Source: Aedes albopictus
Lineage: Eukaryota > Arthropoda > Insecta > Diptera > Culicidae
Length of the DNA stretch: 64,000 nt
NCBI RefSeq assembly: GCF_035046485.1
Contig: NC_085137.1
Location: forward strand, 40,975,155 to 41,039,154
Reading direction: 5' to 3'
In this document: in pieces, positions 47,701-55,495 of the stretch
Position numbering within the stretch: position 1 is the stretch's first letter
Layout of the letters: every line of letters starts with the position of its first letter
Made by a program: the position numbers and the translations under genes
Notes under the pieces: model-generated
Told to the model about the DNA's origin: nothing
Databases searched by the model: none
The model's input: only the letters and a program-made list of their open reading frames with translations

Positions 47701-47735
47701 GTCTTCTTCGCAGCATCCATACCTGGATCCGACAT
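41718..47735 (-). CDS. BEL/Pao Gag-Pol polyprotein with N-terminal PHD finger
   Basis: One uninterrupted 2005-residue frame; the ATG lies 27 bp after the 5' LTR. Domains in order: PHD-type zinc finger (C73, C76, C87, C90, H95, C98, C112, C115); predicted coiled coil (~190-235); acidic serine-rich linker (~270-310); Gag-like DUF1759 region (~375-525); Cys/His cluster (~598-662); DUF1758-type aspartic protease with LDDGSE at 722-727; reverse transcriptase with YVDD at 1141-1144; RNase H with D1330, E1373, D1403, D1449; integrase with an HHCC zinc module (H residues ~1640-1647, C1677, C1680) and DDE residues D1713, D1775, E1825; C-terminal DUF5641-like region. Every catalytic residue I can place is present, so it could be active. 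It makes cDNA from element RNA in cytoplasmic particles and integrates it. Domain names follow family knowledge. Only the finger is unusual for Gag. Confidence 0.95.
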   Translation of the reverse strand: MSDPGMDAAKKTKGKQQKSPPSIRSVNKEPPKDPSKQTQNKASKSDIVASSISKPLNPPKSNPQSTISAEKSCALCENPVNERMVQCNTCDVWHHFSCVGVSEDIKGYNWTCLKCDTAKAAKGAIPRKMMTRAAAAKGVKKANRKEGQTDGVNEQTKEADELAGAVGGSAPSLKASRAGSVVSAASRKSAKARLDVELQQIKAEEELMREEMQRKRELAKKKFEVLKEMADLEGSGESAVDQPNVVNKVEHWLKRHSEIREKGKQSYKEARDYDSEDGVETEASSEISASGSESDSDEETSTDNGADRDGRADGAQSVGELVGRRHLRPKMTSTRKVPKGGSSNRSGTERQQSLRSDRKLSKDELAARQVVPRELPKFNGNPEEWPMFVSTYEDTSAMCGYTDAENMIRLRNCLKGDAFNAVRSFLMRPETVGRAISALKLRFGRPETIIDYLKEKIIAMPIIKPDAMDKLVDFALEVQNLCATIEACGEKQYMCDTTLLKEFEKKLPPQLRLDWARYKRKLRKVKLSTFSRWIYNLAEDVNVVFEPQYRGSKTQEFRAVRKEKYVNTHAEVPVKERSQPARTTQQSAIVGSGDNKPCPACKGDCKCLAKCKRFLELSYESKWATVRGFNFCRKCLRQHKGGCNSGECGKNGCTFKHHVLLHKDFAAPATTSKDTSNVGGSPKQNEERNVNTHRSDTGPGSFRYLPVTLFGDGVQVSCHAFLDDGSELTLIDQQLAEDLKLFGTVLPLCLKWTGGTHRYESDSQSINVEICGKDGKRMLLQDVRTVEELQLPYQSLDMDQLSERHGYLRGLPVDSYCNVRPRILIGLKHANLMLVRRSREGKMGEPIAVKTNLGWTVYGGWASQDSSSTASHTYHICSCNEPDLTHLNQMVKDYFSMDSLVVQPSHAGRLSKDDERAMALLESRTHFNGERYEAGLLWRSDKIRLPDNKAVAVRRWRCLEKRMEKDTELASILHEKIAEYRSKNYIRKLTSEELSTKYERVWYLPIFPVYNPNKPGKVRIVWDAAAEAYGISLNSVLLTGPDQLASLVGILYQFREHRIGVCADIREMFHQVDINPEDQQCQRFLWRDRDEHGDPSIYVMQVMTFGASCSPATAQFVKNKNAERFEEEYPTAVAVIKKRHYVDDMVFSVETEQEAVELAESVRFIHMEGGFEIRNWVSNSPLVLSTMNGEESTEKDLNISAEVASQKILGMWWHTKDDVFKYKICWTRFDSALLDGSRCPTKREILRTLMTIYDPLGLIDHFLVLLKILLQEVWRASVDWDERIPDNLFEKWRDWLQLLPEVEKLRIPRCYRQVVSSLDAAFIEVHVFVDASESAMAAAVFLRLVEGNQVECSLIAAKTRVAPLKYTSIPRLELQAAVYGCRLAKNVIGNLTVNISKCTYWTDSRNVLCWLKADHKRYSAFVGSRVSEIQESTDVREWRWVPTRSNVADDGTRWRDRLDLSASSRWFKGPEFLMQAEENWPTLPQKLLSTEEEMRPSVLLHFKVPEPAIDVGRFSSWRRLLAVTGYVLRFCLNLQRRRSQHPLRTGPLSSEELREAEEHHYRQAQRDVYQDEVAALETKESTIKRIPKTSPLYKLSPFVDESGVMRMKGRTTVCAYLHSDAKNPVILPPRHPVTSLILVHYHEKFLHRNYEIVVNEVRQKYSIFRLRQALAAIRRNCQWCKNRDVLPQPPEMADLPAARLSAYTRPFAHVGVDYFGPIEVTVGRRVEKRWGVLLTCLTVRAVHIEVAHSLTTSSCIMALRNFTARRGTPVSFYSDRGTNFVGANRELQETMEAVNQNQVMREFVTSSTAWQFNPPAAPHMGGSWERLIQSVKRNLVEVLHARRPTDEELRNALTEIEGVLNARPLTHVPIDDEAAPALTPNHFLLGSSDGSKPLSLIDADTAALRRGHPTSQWLANLFWKRWVRDYLPDITRRTKWHEQAKPLQVGDVVVIVDPEHPRSCWPKGRVIGVTSSGRQTRKATVQTLHGIYERPTVKLAVLDVRREME

Positions 47736-47762
47736 CGTTCCGGGGTAAACGAAATTTTAATA

Positions 47763-48513
47763 TGTTGGCCGCGCCAACTGGAGGGATCGTCTTCCGAAAA
47801 AATGAACCAACGCGAACTTTTGACTGGTTAAAATTTCCTTTAATATAAAGTTTTGTTATTACGAGATTGACATTTTAATTCATTTTGCTTACGTTTAGTG
47901 CCTCTCAAATCTCTTCTACCTCAATTGTCTGGATCAGGTCTCCTCCGTACTTAAGTTTAGCTGCATGAAACATTAGATTTATAACGTTTAGGATATATTT
48001 TGATCCATTCACTTATGTGTTCTTACCTTGATAAGTTAGATATTAAGTTGTAGGATAAACAATTTTTAGAATAACAAATTGATTACTAGTCACTTGTTGA
48101 CTAAGAATTTAACGCAGGTAATAGCTATCTGGGTAAGAAAATAATAAATTTCTCGATTTCATTTGCTAAATAAGTTAGTAAATACTTCACTTTTAACTAG
48201 ATTAAGAACATTTCACGGAATTCAATTATAGGCACGAATTATTCTCAAATAAGTTAGTAAATACTTCACTTTTAACTAGATTAAGAACATTTCACGGAAT
48301 TCAATTATAGGCACGAATTATTCTCAAATAGTTTTCTGATTTTTCACTGCATATTCCACACATCATCATGAATCAGCATTTTTCTCAACTCCTTTGCTGT
48401 CATATCCAGTGATCACGTCAATCGTCCTATCGGACAATGGAATGTCAATTGTACCGACGGTCGACGAACCAAGGTCGACGATGTAAGGTGCGTATCGCCC
48501 GAGGGGCGTCACA
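47763..48513 (-). repeat. BEL/Pao 5' LTR (751 bp) with internal duplication
   Basis: The promoter-side LTR in element orientation. It is 79 bp longer than the 3' LTR because of the tandem duplication at 48172-48329. The rest is identical bar two bases. Confidence 0.97.
48172..48329. repeat. 79-bp tandem duplication inside the 5' LTR
   Basis: Units 48172-48250 and 48251-48329 are identical, each starting aagttagtaaatacttcac and ending ttattctcaaat. The 3' LTR has one unit, so the extra copy arose after, or during, this insertion. Confidence 0.95.
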
Positions 48514-48945
48514 ATACTCGAACTACGCACATTGCTCGATCCATCGTACCTGGTTATCCGAGAATTCGTACTCGTGCATAATCTGCCAAAGCCGGTCTCA
48601 ATCGATTTTATCATACGCCGATTTAAAATCGATGAACAAAAGATGTGTGTGCACGTTGTATTCGCGGCATTTCTGCAACACCTAGCGGATGGCGAACATG
48701 TGGTCTGTTGTAGCACATTCACCCATAAATCCAGCCTGATATTGCCCCACGAACTCTCTTGCAATCGGTGATAGACGGCGGCATAAAATTTAAGAGAGTA
48801 TCTTGTAGGCAGCGCTCAGTAGTGTGATCGCCCGATAGTTCTCGCAATCCAATTTGTCGCACTTTTTTATATGGGACCTACGTTAGCTTCCAAACGTCGT
48901 TCTGCCAAATTGCATGGCACAGGCGTTCCTGCTAATTACAGTGAC
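48514..48945 (-). pseudogene. RTE-type non-LTR reverse transcriptase, upstream fragment
   Basis: Minus-strand frames read CENYRAITLLSAAYKILS, EFVGQYQAGF, ATTDHMFAIR, CREYNVHTHLLFIDFKSAYD and LWQIMHEY, the RT blocks 1-3 (including the first catalytic Asp in FIDFKSAYD) of RTE-like elements. Stops and frameshifts interrupt it (after KILS and after MFAIR). It continues into 40822-41007 across the BEL insertion. Confidence 0.85.
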
Positions 48946-50089
48946 TGCTGTTCACATTTGTGTTATTAAGCACTTCCTCATTTTTCACAGTATCCTTGAA
49001 AAAAATTCGAATCAAGAACGATTTTTATCTACATTCCCGACGTTTCGACCTGGGGATTTGGCTTTTTCCAAGGGTCGTAGTGTATACCGTCCATCATTTT
49101 TGAGGTATTTGCATAAGGAATGCTCTTCTGGGTGGCTTTTCATGTATACATGTTATTATTTTAGATTTTTAATTATATGTAATTCACTGTGTACGTGTAT
49201 TTCTTAGATTGATTTAGAAGCTTTCTTGTATGGGAGGCGATTTCTCAAGGATTTTTTATACAATTTTTCCATCATATTTCATGGTTTTAGATACTTTCAT
49301 TTGTTTTTGCCATAAGTGTCCATACAACATTGGCACGTTCTGTTTATATCGATTGATGTATAAGACACTGGCCAAAATTTACGATTGGTTAAAACTGAAG
49401 CTTCTACCCTAGGACAATATTTTTTAATATCAAAATACAGCTTTTACGGTGTCTTATTCTGGTTTATAAGGCGAAGTTTTTTGTAACTAATTTTTCCATT
49501 TTATTTTTATCAGAAATGTTTCAATTTGATCTCATGCTAAGTCTTGTAGAACCAGATAATTAAAAAAAAATCATCCGAAGAAATTGGTGAGTTCGATTCA
49601 TCCTTTTTTTATAGTCATATTAAACATCAAATATCCTGTTTGTTTGTATAGAATTCACTTGCAGCGATATTTGATAACTTGGAATAGAAACCGTTCAACA
49701 TGTGGCCTGGGTTCTGCACACCAGCAAGACCGCCTGCCAGTGCCGAACCATCTGTTTAGTTCTGATAGTAAAAATTGTGATAATTTATGACAGTTTTCTT
49801 TTTTTCTTATGAATTTTTGTCGTATTTTTTTAGATTTTTAATGAATCTTTTGCAAATTTGTTTATGATTTCATTATTAACATCATCATCATTATTGCAAT
49901 ACCTTGAAGGTCCACGCTTTGGACGTTTTCTTATGACAATTTACGTATGCCGTTTATGGTGGATTTCCTTTCGTATTCTTTGTGGCTTTTTTCAATTTTC
50001 TAAGTATATTTCGGATGAACTCCCGATAGCCTAATTGTTGAGGCTTAGAATCGCCTATCCGACGACGAGTAACTAAATTCCTGATTCTA
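48946..50089. other. Unassigned AT-rich DNA
   Basis: No gene or element ends seen; frames below 70 codons apart from shadow frames. Confidence 0.35.
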
Positions 50090-51110
50090 CTGAACATTCA
50101 ATATAATTCCGGGATTTTTTTTTCAGGTATTCTTGGAGGAACTGTTATATGATTTTTTTCATAAACCCCTTCCTCTAGAGGAACCTTCAGGAATTTTTCT
50201 AGAAAACCTCCCATGCTTAAGAAATTCCTCTATGGATTATTTAAGATTTTTTTCCGAGATTCCAGACATTTTTACAGCCTTTTTTTTAGAAAATCAATAG
50301 TTTAAATTTGTTGCATAAATTTCTCCACGGATTTGTTCGAAAAATCTTACAAATATTCTTACAGAAATATTCTTTAGTGATGCCTTAAGATAATTCACCA
50401 GTGATTCGTTAAAAAATATCTCCCAAGTTCCCTTTAGAAATTCTGTCCGGGATGAACCTGCCTGCGGCAGAAAATCCCTGATCAGAAATAAAGCATAAAA
50501 AAAAAATTCTACCAAAGATTTCTTAAAAAAAACCAGAGATTGCTCCATTAGTTTTCCTAAAATTTTCTATTGAGGACCTTCTATGGATTACTTCTAAAAA
50601 TGCTACATTAATAGGAAAGCCCTTAAAATGCGTCACGCAAAAAAAAAACCATTCTCATCAACCTATGGCAAACTTTTTGAGTGGGATTTCTGAAAATTTT
50701 GCATGAGTCTGATCTTCCCTCCCTCATCAAAGCGTGACGTAATTTATTTACTTTGCCCTTTTAGAAATATCTCCTGGAATGCCTTTATAAAGTAATCCCT
50801 TGATTCATTCAGGAACTCCTTCATCGGTTCCTTCAAAAATTCATTCCGGGGTTCTTCAATAAATTTCTCCACGGTTCCAAGCAGGTATTCCTTCTAGAGA
50901 TTCCTACATATATGCGTGCAGTGATTCCTCTATAGAAATTCCCATGTATTTTCTAGGAAATTCTTCCAGGATTTCTTCTAAAACTGTTTTCAGAAATTTC
51001 TGTAGAAGTCTTCTCTAGAAACTATTACATAAATCCGTTTGAAAATTTCTCATGACATTTTTCCATTTTACTTTACACAAGTTAGTGTTTCGCTAGACAT
51101 TCTTATAGGG
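50090..51110 (-). repeat. Degenerate 12-bp repeat, block 3a (pyrimidine strand on plus)
   Basis: Units such as TTCCTTCAGGAATTC appear on plus, so the purine strand is minus, opposite to blocks 1 and 2. Confidence 0.8.
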
Positions 51111-51940
51111 TTTCTTTAAGAAAACTTTCACCACTTCCTCCGGGTATTTTTTTTTTTCAAAAAATCCATGAATTTTTATAGGACTCCTTCAGGAATTCCT
51201 CTGAATATTTCCTTATAAATTTACAAAAAGAATTCCGCCAAGGGCTTCTCAATTAGTTTTTCCAGAAATTACTCGTAGAATTTCTTAAGAAACACCTTCT
51301 AGGCGAAGTTTTTCAGTTATTCCTCCGGAGATTTTTTAAATAATGTCTCCAGTCCAGAGATTTTTACAGAAATTAGATAAAAAATTATTCAAAGGATTCT
51401 TTTAGAAGTTTCTCCATGGATTCTTTCTGAAACTTCTTCAAGCATTCCTCCAGAATATTTCCAAAGACTCCTTCAGTAGTTCAAGAGTTTTCCCTATGAA
51501 TGCCAGCAAAGAATTTCATCAGAATGGAAATGGATTTGTTTTGGGAATTTATCCAGAAGTTTTTCAAAAAATCTTCAGCGATGCCTTCGGAAGTGCTTCC
51601 AATGATTCATCCAGCAATCCCTTAAAAAAAATTGTCAGGAGATATTGAAGAAACTACTAGAAGGTTTTTTTTTTGGGTACTGTTTCTGCGGTTTCTACTA
51701 AAACATCTCCTGGTAGTCCTACAGAGATTCTCTATGGAATTCTTTCTGATATTCCTTCACGGATTTACGCAAGTACTTCATGAAATTACACAAAAAATGC
51801 TGTAGAAATATTTCAAGGATTTCTTAGAGGAACATTTCAAGGAATTCCTGGAGATACCTCTGGAAATTCCAAGATTTTTTTTTGGAAATTTCGTGAAATG
51901 ATTCTTGAACAAAATTCTCAGAAGCAATTTCTGAAGTCAT
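51111..51940 (-). repeat. Segment of 12-bp repeat, duplication copy 1
   Basis: About 830 bp that realigns with 51951-53210 in the same order: tccatgaattttt, ctcctccag, ccctatgaatgccagcaa, cttcagcgatgccttcgga, gtcaggagatattgaagaaa, ggaattcctggagataccts-like segments. By eye identity is well above that of neighbouring 12-bp units. It preserves the empty MITE target at about 51521 (agaatggaaatgg). Confidence 0.85.
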
Positions 51941-51950
51941 GTTTGGAATT

Positions 51951-53210
51951 TCCTTAAGAGAACTTTCACGACTCCATCGGGTATTTTTTCCAGAAAATCC
52001 ATGAATTTTGAAAAGGGACTCCAGGAATTCCTCTGAATATTTGCAAATAAATTTCCAAAAAGATTTTCGCCAAGGGTTTCTCAATAAGTTTTTCCAGGTA
52101 TTACTCGTGAAATTTCTTCAGCAACACCTTCCAGGACTTTTCCGGGAAGTACCTTTGGGGGTTTTTCAGTTCATCCTCCAAAGATTTTTTAAACAATATC
52201 TGCAGAGATTTCGACAAAAAAATATATAAAAGATTTATTCAAAAATTCCTTCAAGGATTCTTTCACAAGTTCCTCCATGGATTCTTTCTGAAACTTTTTC
52301 AAGCACTCCTTCAGAAATATTTCCAGAGACTCCTTCAGTAGTTTAAGGATTTTTCCTATGAATGCCAGCAAGGAATTCCATTAGAATGGTCAGTGTTGGT
52401 AAAAACTCAAATTCTCAAATCTCATGGTTGAGTTGTTTCACGCGCGATTCTTGACTCGCCAAAATCACCGCCGAAAAAATCATGCATGAGTTGACTCATA
52501 ATTTCACTCATTGTTTTATTTCTTGGTGTTCTTAATATTTAAATCGATGTTTTTAGGATTGTATGGTAGAACAAAAACAAATCTAGCGTACAACAACATT
52601 GAATGCCGTTCAAATTGATTTGGATTTGTTTTACAAGCAAACGAGATTTTGGCGCTTGACTCGTGAGAGTGAGATTTTTCATGAAATTCTCGCGCGTGAG
52701 AAAACGATTCAGAATCGCGCGCGAGCTTGCTCACGCAGGAGCGATTCATGAGTGGGCTTTGAGTGTGAGTTTACCAACACTGAGAATGGTGATGGATTTT
52801 TTTCGGGAATTCATCTAGAATTTTATCAAAAAAAAAAATCTTCAGCGATTCCTTCGGAAATGCTTTCAAGGGTTCATCCAGCAATCCCTTGAAAAATTTT
52901 GTCAGGAGATATTGAAGAAACTTCTAGAAGGTTTATTTTTGGGTACTGCTCCTACAGTTCCTTCAAAAATATCTCCTGGGATTCCTACAGAGATTCCTCC
53001 CAGGAATTGGTTCTGATATTCCTTCACAGATTTCACAAAAGTACTTCATGAAATTACACAAGAAAAATGTTGGAGAAATATTTCAAGGATTTCTTAAAGG
53101 AACTTTTCAAGGAATTCCTGGAGATACCTCTGGAAATTCAAGGAATTTGTTTTTGAGAATTCGTGAAATGATTATTGAACAAAATGCTTTAAACCAATTT
53201 TTGAAGTAAC
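51951..53210 (-). repeat. Segment of 12-bp repeat, duplication copy 2 (carries a MITE)
   Basis: Tandem paralogue of 51111-51940. It is about 400 bp longer because of the insertion at 52391-52782 and its 8-bp target duplication. Removing those restores colinearity. Confidence 0.85.
52391..52782. mobile_element. 392-bp hAT-type MITE
   Basis: Ends CAGTGTTGGTAAA and TTTACCAACACTG are perfect inverted repeats. An 8-bp duplication AGAATGGT flanks it (52383-52390 and 52783-52790). An 8-bp target and a CAGTGTTGG end are hallmarks of the hAT superfamily. The paralogous segment at ~51521 is the unfilled site. The interior is rich in CGCG motifs and codes for nothing. Confidence 0.92.
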
Positions 53211-53839
53211 CTTTTGAGGAGTAATCTCTGGGGTATACCTGGATGAACACCCTTCGCAAGAATTCTTAGAAGAATTGTGCATGCGAAACTTTTGAAGCAA
53301 ATTAAGGATAAAATTCTGGAGGAGTTTCTAAAAAAAAGTCTTGAGAGATTTCCGAAAAACTTCTAAATAAATTCGATAAATATTCTTCGAATAAATCTCT
53401 AAAGAAATGCCTGGAAATCTGGCTAATGCTCTGCAGGATTTCTATGAAGAATTTCTTGAGATATTCCTGGATAAATGCAAAGAAATAAATCTGGAAATGA
53501 TTTCTGAAAGGATACCAGAAGGGTGCCTAGAAAAATTTCTGAAAGAATCCTCGAAGAAGGATTTCAATGAATTCCAAGAGAAGTTTATGGTGCAATCCTT
53601 GGAGAAATGTTTGAGGTATTTCTGAGAAACTCTTCTGGAGGAACTTACAGAAGAATCTCTTGAGATTTTTTAGAAGAATTTTTGAAGTAATGTTTGAGAG
53701 AATCTTTGGAAGAATTCCTGAGAGGAATCTCTCGAGGAGCTTCAACAAAAATTAAAAAATAATTCCTGCAAGAAAAGAATTAATTCTGAAAATCTGTATT
53801 TTTCCCTCGGTGAGTACTTCTTGCCCACCAGATATCAAA
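53211..53839 (+). repeat. Degenerate 12-bp repeat, block 3b (orientation flips)
   Basis: From here the purine strand is plus again (gaatttcttgagatattcctgg). An inversion or a junction of two arrays lies near 53210. Confidence 0.75.
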
Positions 53840-53906
53840 AAAGAGACGAACCAGCTAAGGGCTGAAGGTCTCTATGATAAAGCTAAATCAATCAATCAAA
53901 AAAAAT
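53840..53906 (+). repeat. Retroposon 3' tail hairpin with (ATCA)n, copy 3
   Basis: Reads gagacgaaccagctaaggg, ctgaaggtctctatgataaa, then aaatcaatcaatcaaaa. Same tail as at 14.65 and 36.33 kb. Confidence 0.75.
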
Positions 53907-54057
53907 GAAATTCCGAGATGAATACTCGAAGGAACCTCTGGAGAACTTCCTGAAAGAATCTCTTAAGGAATTACTGATTAAATAACTTGTCGGATTCACT
54001 AGAGGAACACCTTTGCAACTTGTGAGGAATTTCTGCAGAAATTAAATTTTTGAAGAT
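53907..54057 (+). repeat. Degenerate 12-bp repeat, block 3c
   Basis: Short stretch of the same repeat up to the LINE poly(A). Confidence 0.6.
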
Positions 54058-55262
54058 TTTTTTTTACTTATTCGTTAATTTGGAAGGCTCGAGCGCCACA
54101 TGGGCATAACTGAGCCGAAATCTTTTGTTTTTACAATGATTTTACATTTTACAATTTGTTACTGCCTTAAAACTATGTTAGTTTGGGAAGCCGAAGTACT
54201 CGCGGCTGTCTCGAGGTTAAGGATTGAAAAAAAAAGTAAAATAAAATTGAGAAGGAGGGATTTATGGGTTTAAAACTAAATTATTTGCTAACTTATACTA
54301 ACACATTGATAAGACAAATTGTCCATATCTGTAACGGAACCAAAAAGAAAGGACTTTATCGGTACAAAACGACAAGAAGAGGACATACGGAAAGGGGGTG
54401 ACGACAGACAGGGGCGAACAACAAAACCAAAAGGCGGACAACGAAAACAAGGAACGTACTACATCAAACTCTGACATCAACACGTTTCAAAAACTGGTAA
54501 ATCAGGTTCATGTATTCCAAAAAAAGTCCTTCGATATCCTGGTAAGCCACGCCACAGACACAGAGATTGCTTTCTGAGAGCCCAATATGGAAGGTATGTG
54601 CATTCAACAAATAGTGATTGGACATCAGCCGACACATCACACGAATGAAATCGCGGCCTAAATCCAACCCTTTGAACCATGGCTTCTTCGATACCTGTGG
54701 AATGATGGAGTGCAACCATCTACCCATCTCCCCATCTCTCCATTTGTGTTGCCAGCTGATCAAGGTCTCCTGACGGGCCAATGACAAAAATTCGTCGAAG
54801 GCGATTTGACGCTCGTAAATATCGCCTTCGCTAGCGCCCACCTTAGCCAGAGAGTCCGCTTTCTCATTGCCCGGAATTGAGCAAAGTGAAGGGACCCAAG
54901 CTATGGTGATGATGTATGAGCGTTTGGACAAAGCACTCAAGACTTGGCGTATTCCTTTCAGAAAGTACGCTGAGTGCTTCATCGGTTTCATTGACCGAAC
55001 TGCCTCCAGAGAGCTTAGACTGTCGGTAAAAATGAAGTAGTGCTCAGGTGGAAGAGTGCGAATGTACTCTAAGGTGTAGTATATAGCCACTAGCTCAGCA
55101 ATGTATACCGAACATGGCTTTTGAAGCATGAAGGTGGCGCTATGAAATTCGTTGTAGACATCGAATCCAGTCGAATCATCGGTTTTGGAACCATCTGTGA
55201 AGAACTGTCTGGCCCCGCTAACATGCCCGAACTTACTTGCAAAAAATTGTAAAATTGTGGAA
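54058..55262 (-). mobile_element. 5'-truncated non-LTR retrotransposon (3' end, RNase H bearing)
   Basis: A minus-strand LINE end: RNase H domain, ~400-bp 3' UTR (54067-54463), then an A9 run at the 3' end (T run at 54058-54066 on plus). Both junctions fall in the 12-bp repeat. An RNase H domain at the ORF2 end is typical of the I, LOA and related clades; the clade call is inference. The short length is normal 5' truncation. Confidence 0.8.
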
Positions 55263-55297
55263 TACTTATGGAAGGAATATGTAGAAGAATTTCTAGA
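54464..55297 (-). pseudogene. C-terminal ORF2 fragment: RNase H domain
   Basis: The open frame runs about 278 codons, but its first ~25 come from flanking repeat. RNase H motifs are in place: FTDGSK, YIAELVAIYYTLEYI, IFTDSLSSLEAV and GNEKADSLAK supply the D-E-D-D residues. The C-terminal Cys-rich end reads LCVCGVAYQDIEGLFLEY, a damaged version of the CxxCG...EDIEHLLFECP-type pattern. There is no RT domain, so it cannot work alone. It was copied from a LINE that must exist elsewhere. Confidence 0.85.
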
Positions 55298-55495
55298 CAA
55301 ATCTAGAGGTATTCCTGAAAAAATCTCAAAAAAAAACTGAAGGAAATTCCAAAGGATTTTCTGGAGGTTTCTTTTGAGGGTATTTTTGCTGGAATCATGT
55401 AGAGGGCTCCTGCAATAATTCCAGCATTCTTTGAGAAATTATTGGAGAAATTCCGGTAGGAATCACTTGACAAATTCTAAAAGTAGACGTTGTTT
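55255..55495 (+). repeat. Degenerate 12-bp repeat, block 4
   Basis: GAAGAATTTCTAGAC-type units between the two non-LTR fragments, purine strand on plus. Confidence 0.65.

Larger units (their letters stand above)
41008..48513 (-). mobile_element. Intact-looking BEL/Pao LTR retrotransposon (7506 bp)
   Basis: Complete structure on the minus strand: 5' LTR (47763-48513), 27-bp leader, a single Gag-Pol frame of 2005 codons, polypurine tract, 3' LTR (41008-41679). LTRs begin TGTGACG and end CCAACA in element orientation. The 5-bp duplication ATACT flanks it (41003-41007 and 48514-48518), as usual for BEL/Pao. The LTRs differ by two substitutions (41511 vs 48345, 41605 vs 48439) plus a 79-bp tandem duplication, so insertion is recent. 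It landed in a decayed RTE reverse transcriptase. Confidence 0.97.

Noticed and set aside
41718..47735. Numerous 60-130-codon plus-strand frames across the BEL element
   Set aside because: They are shadows of the Gag-Pol gene on the opposite strand, with Ser/Arg-rich composition expected from antisense reading.
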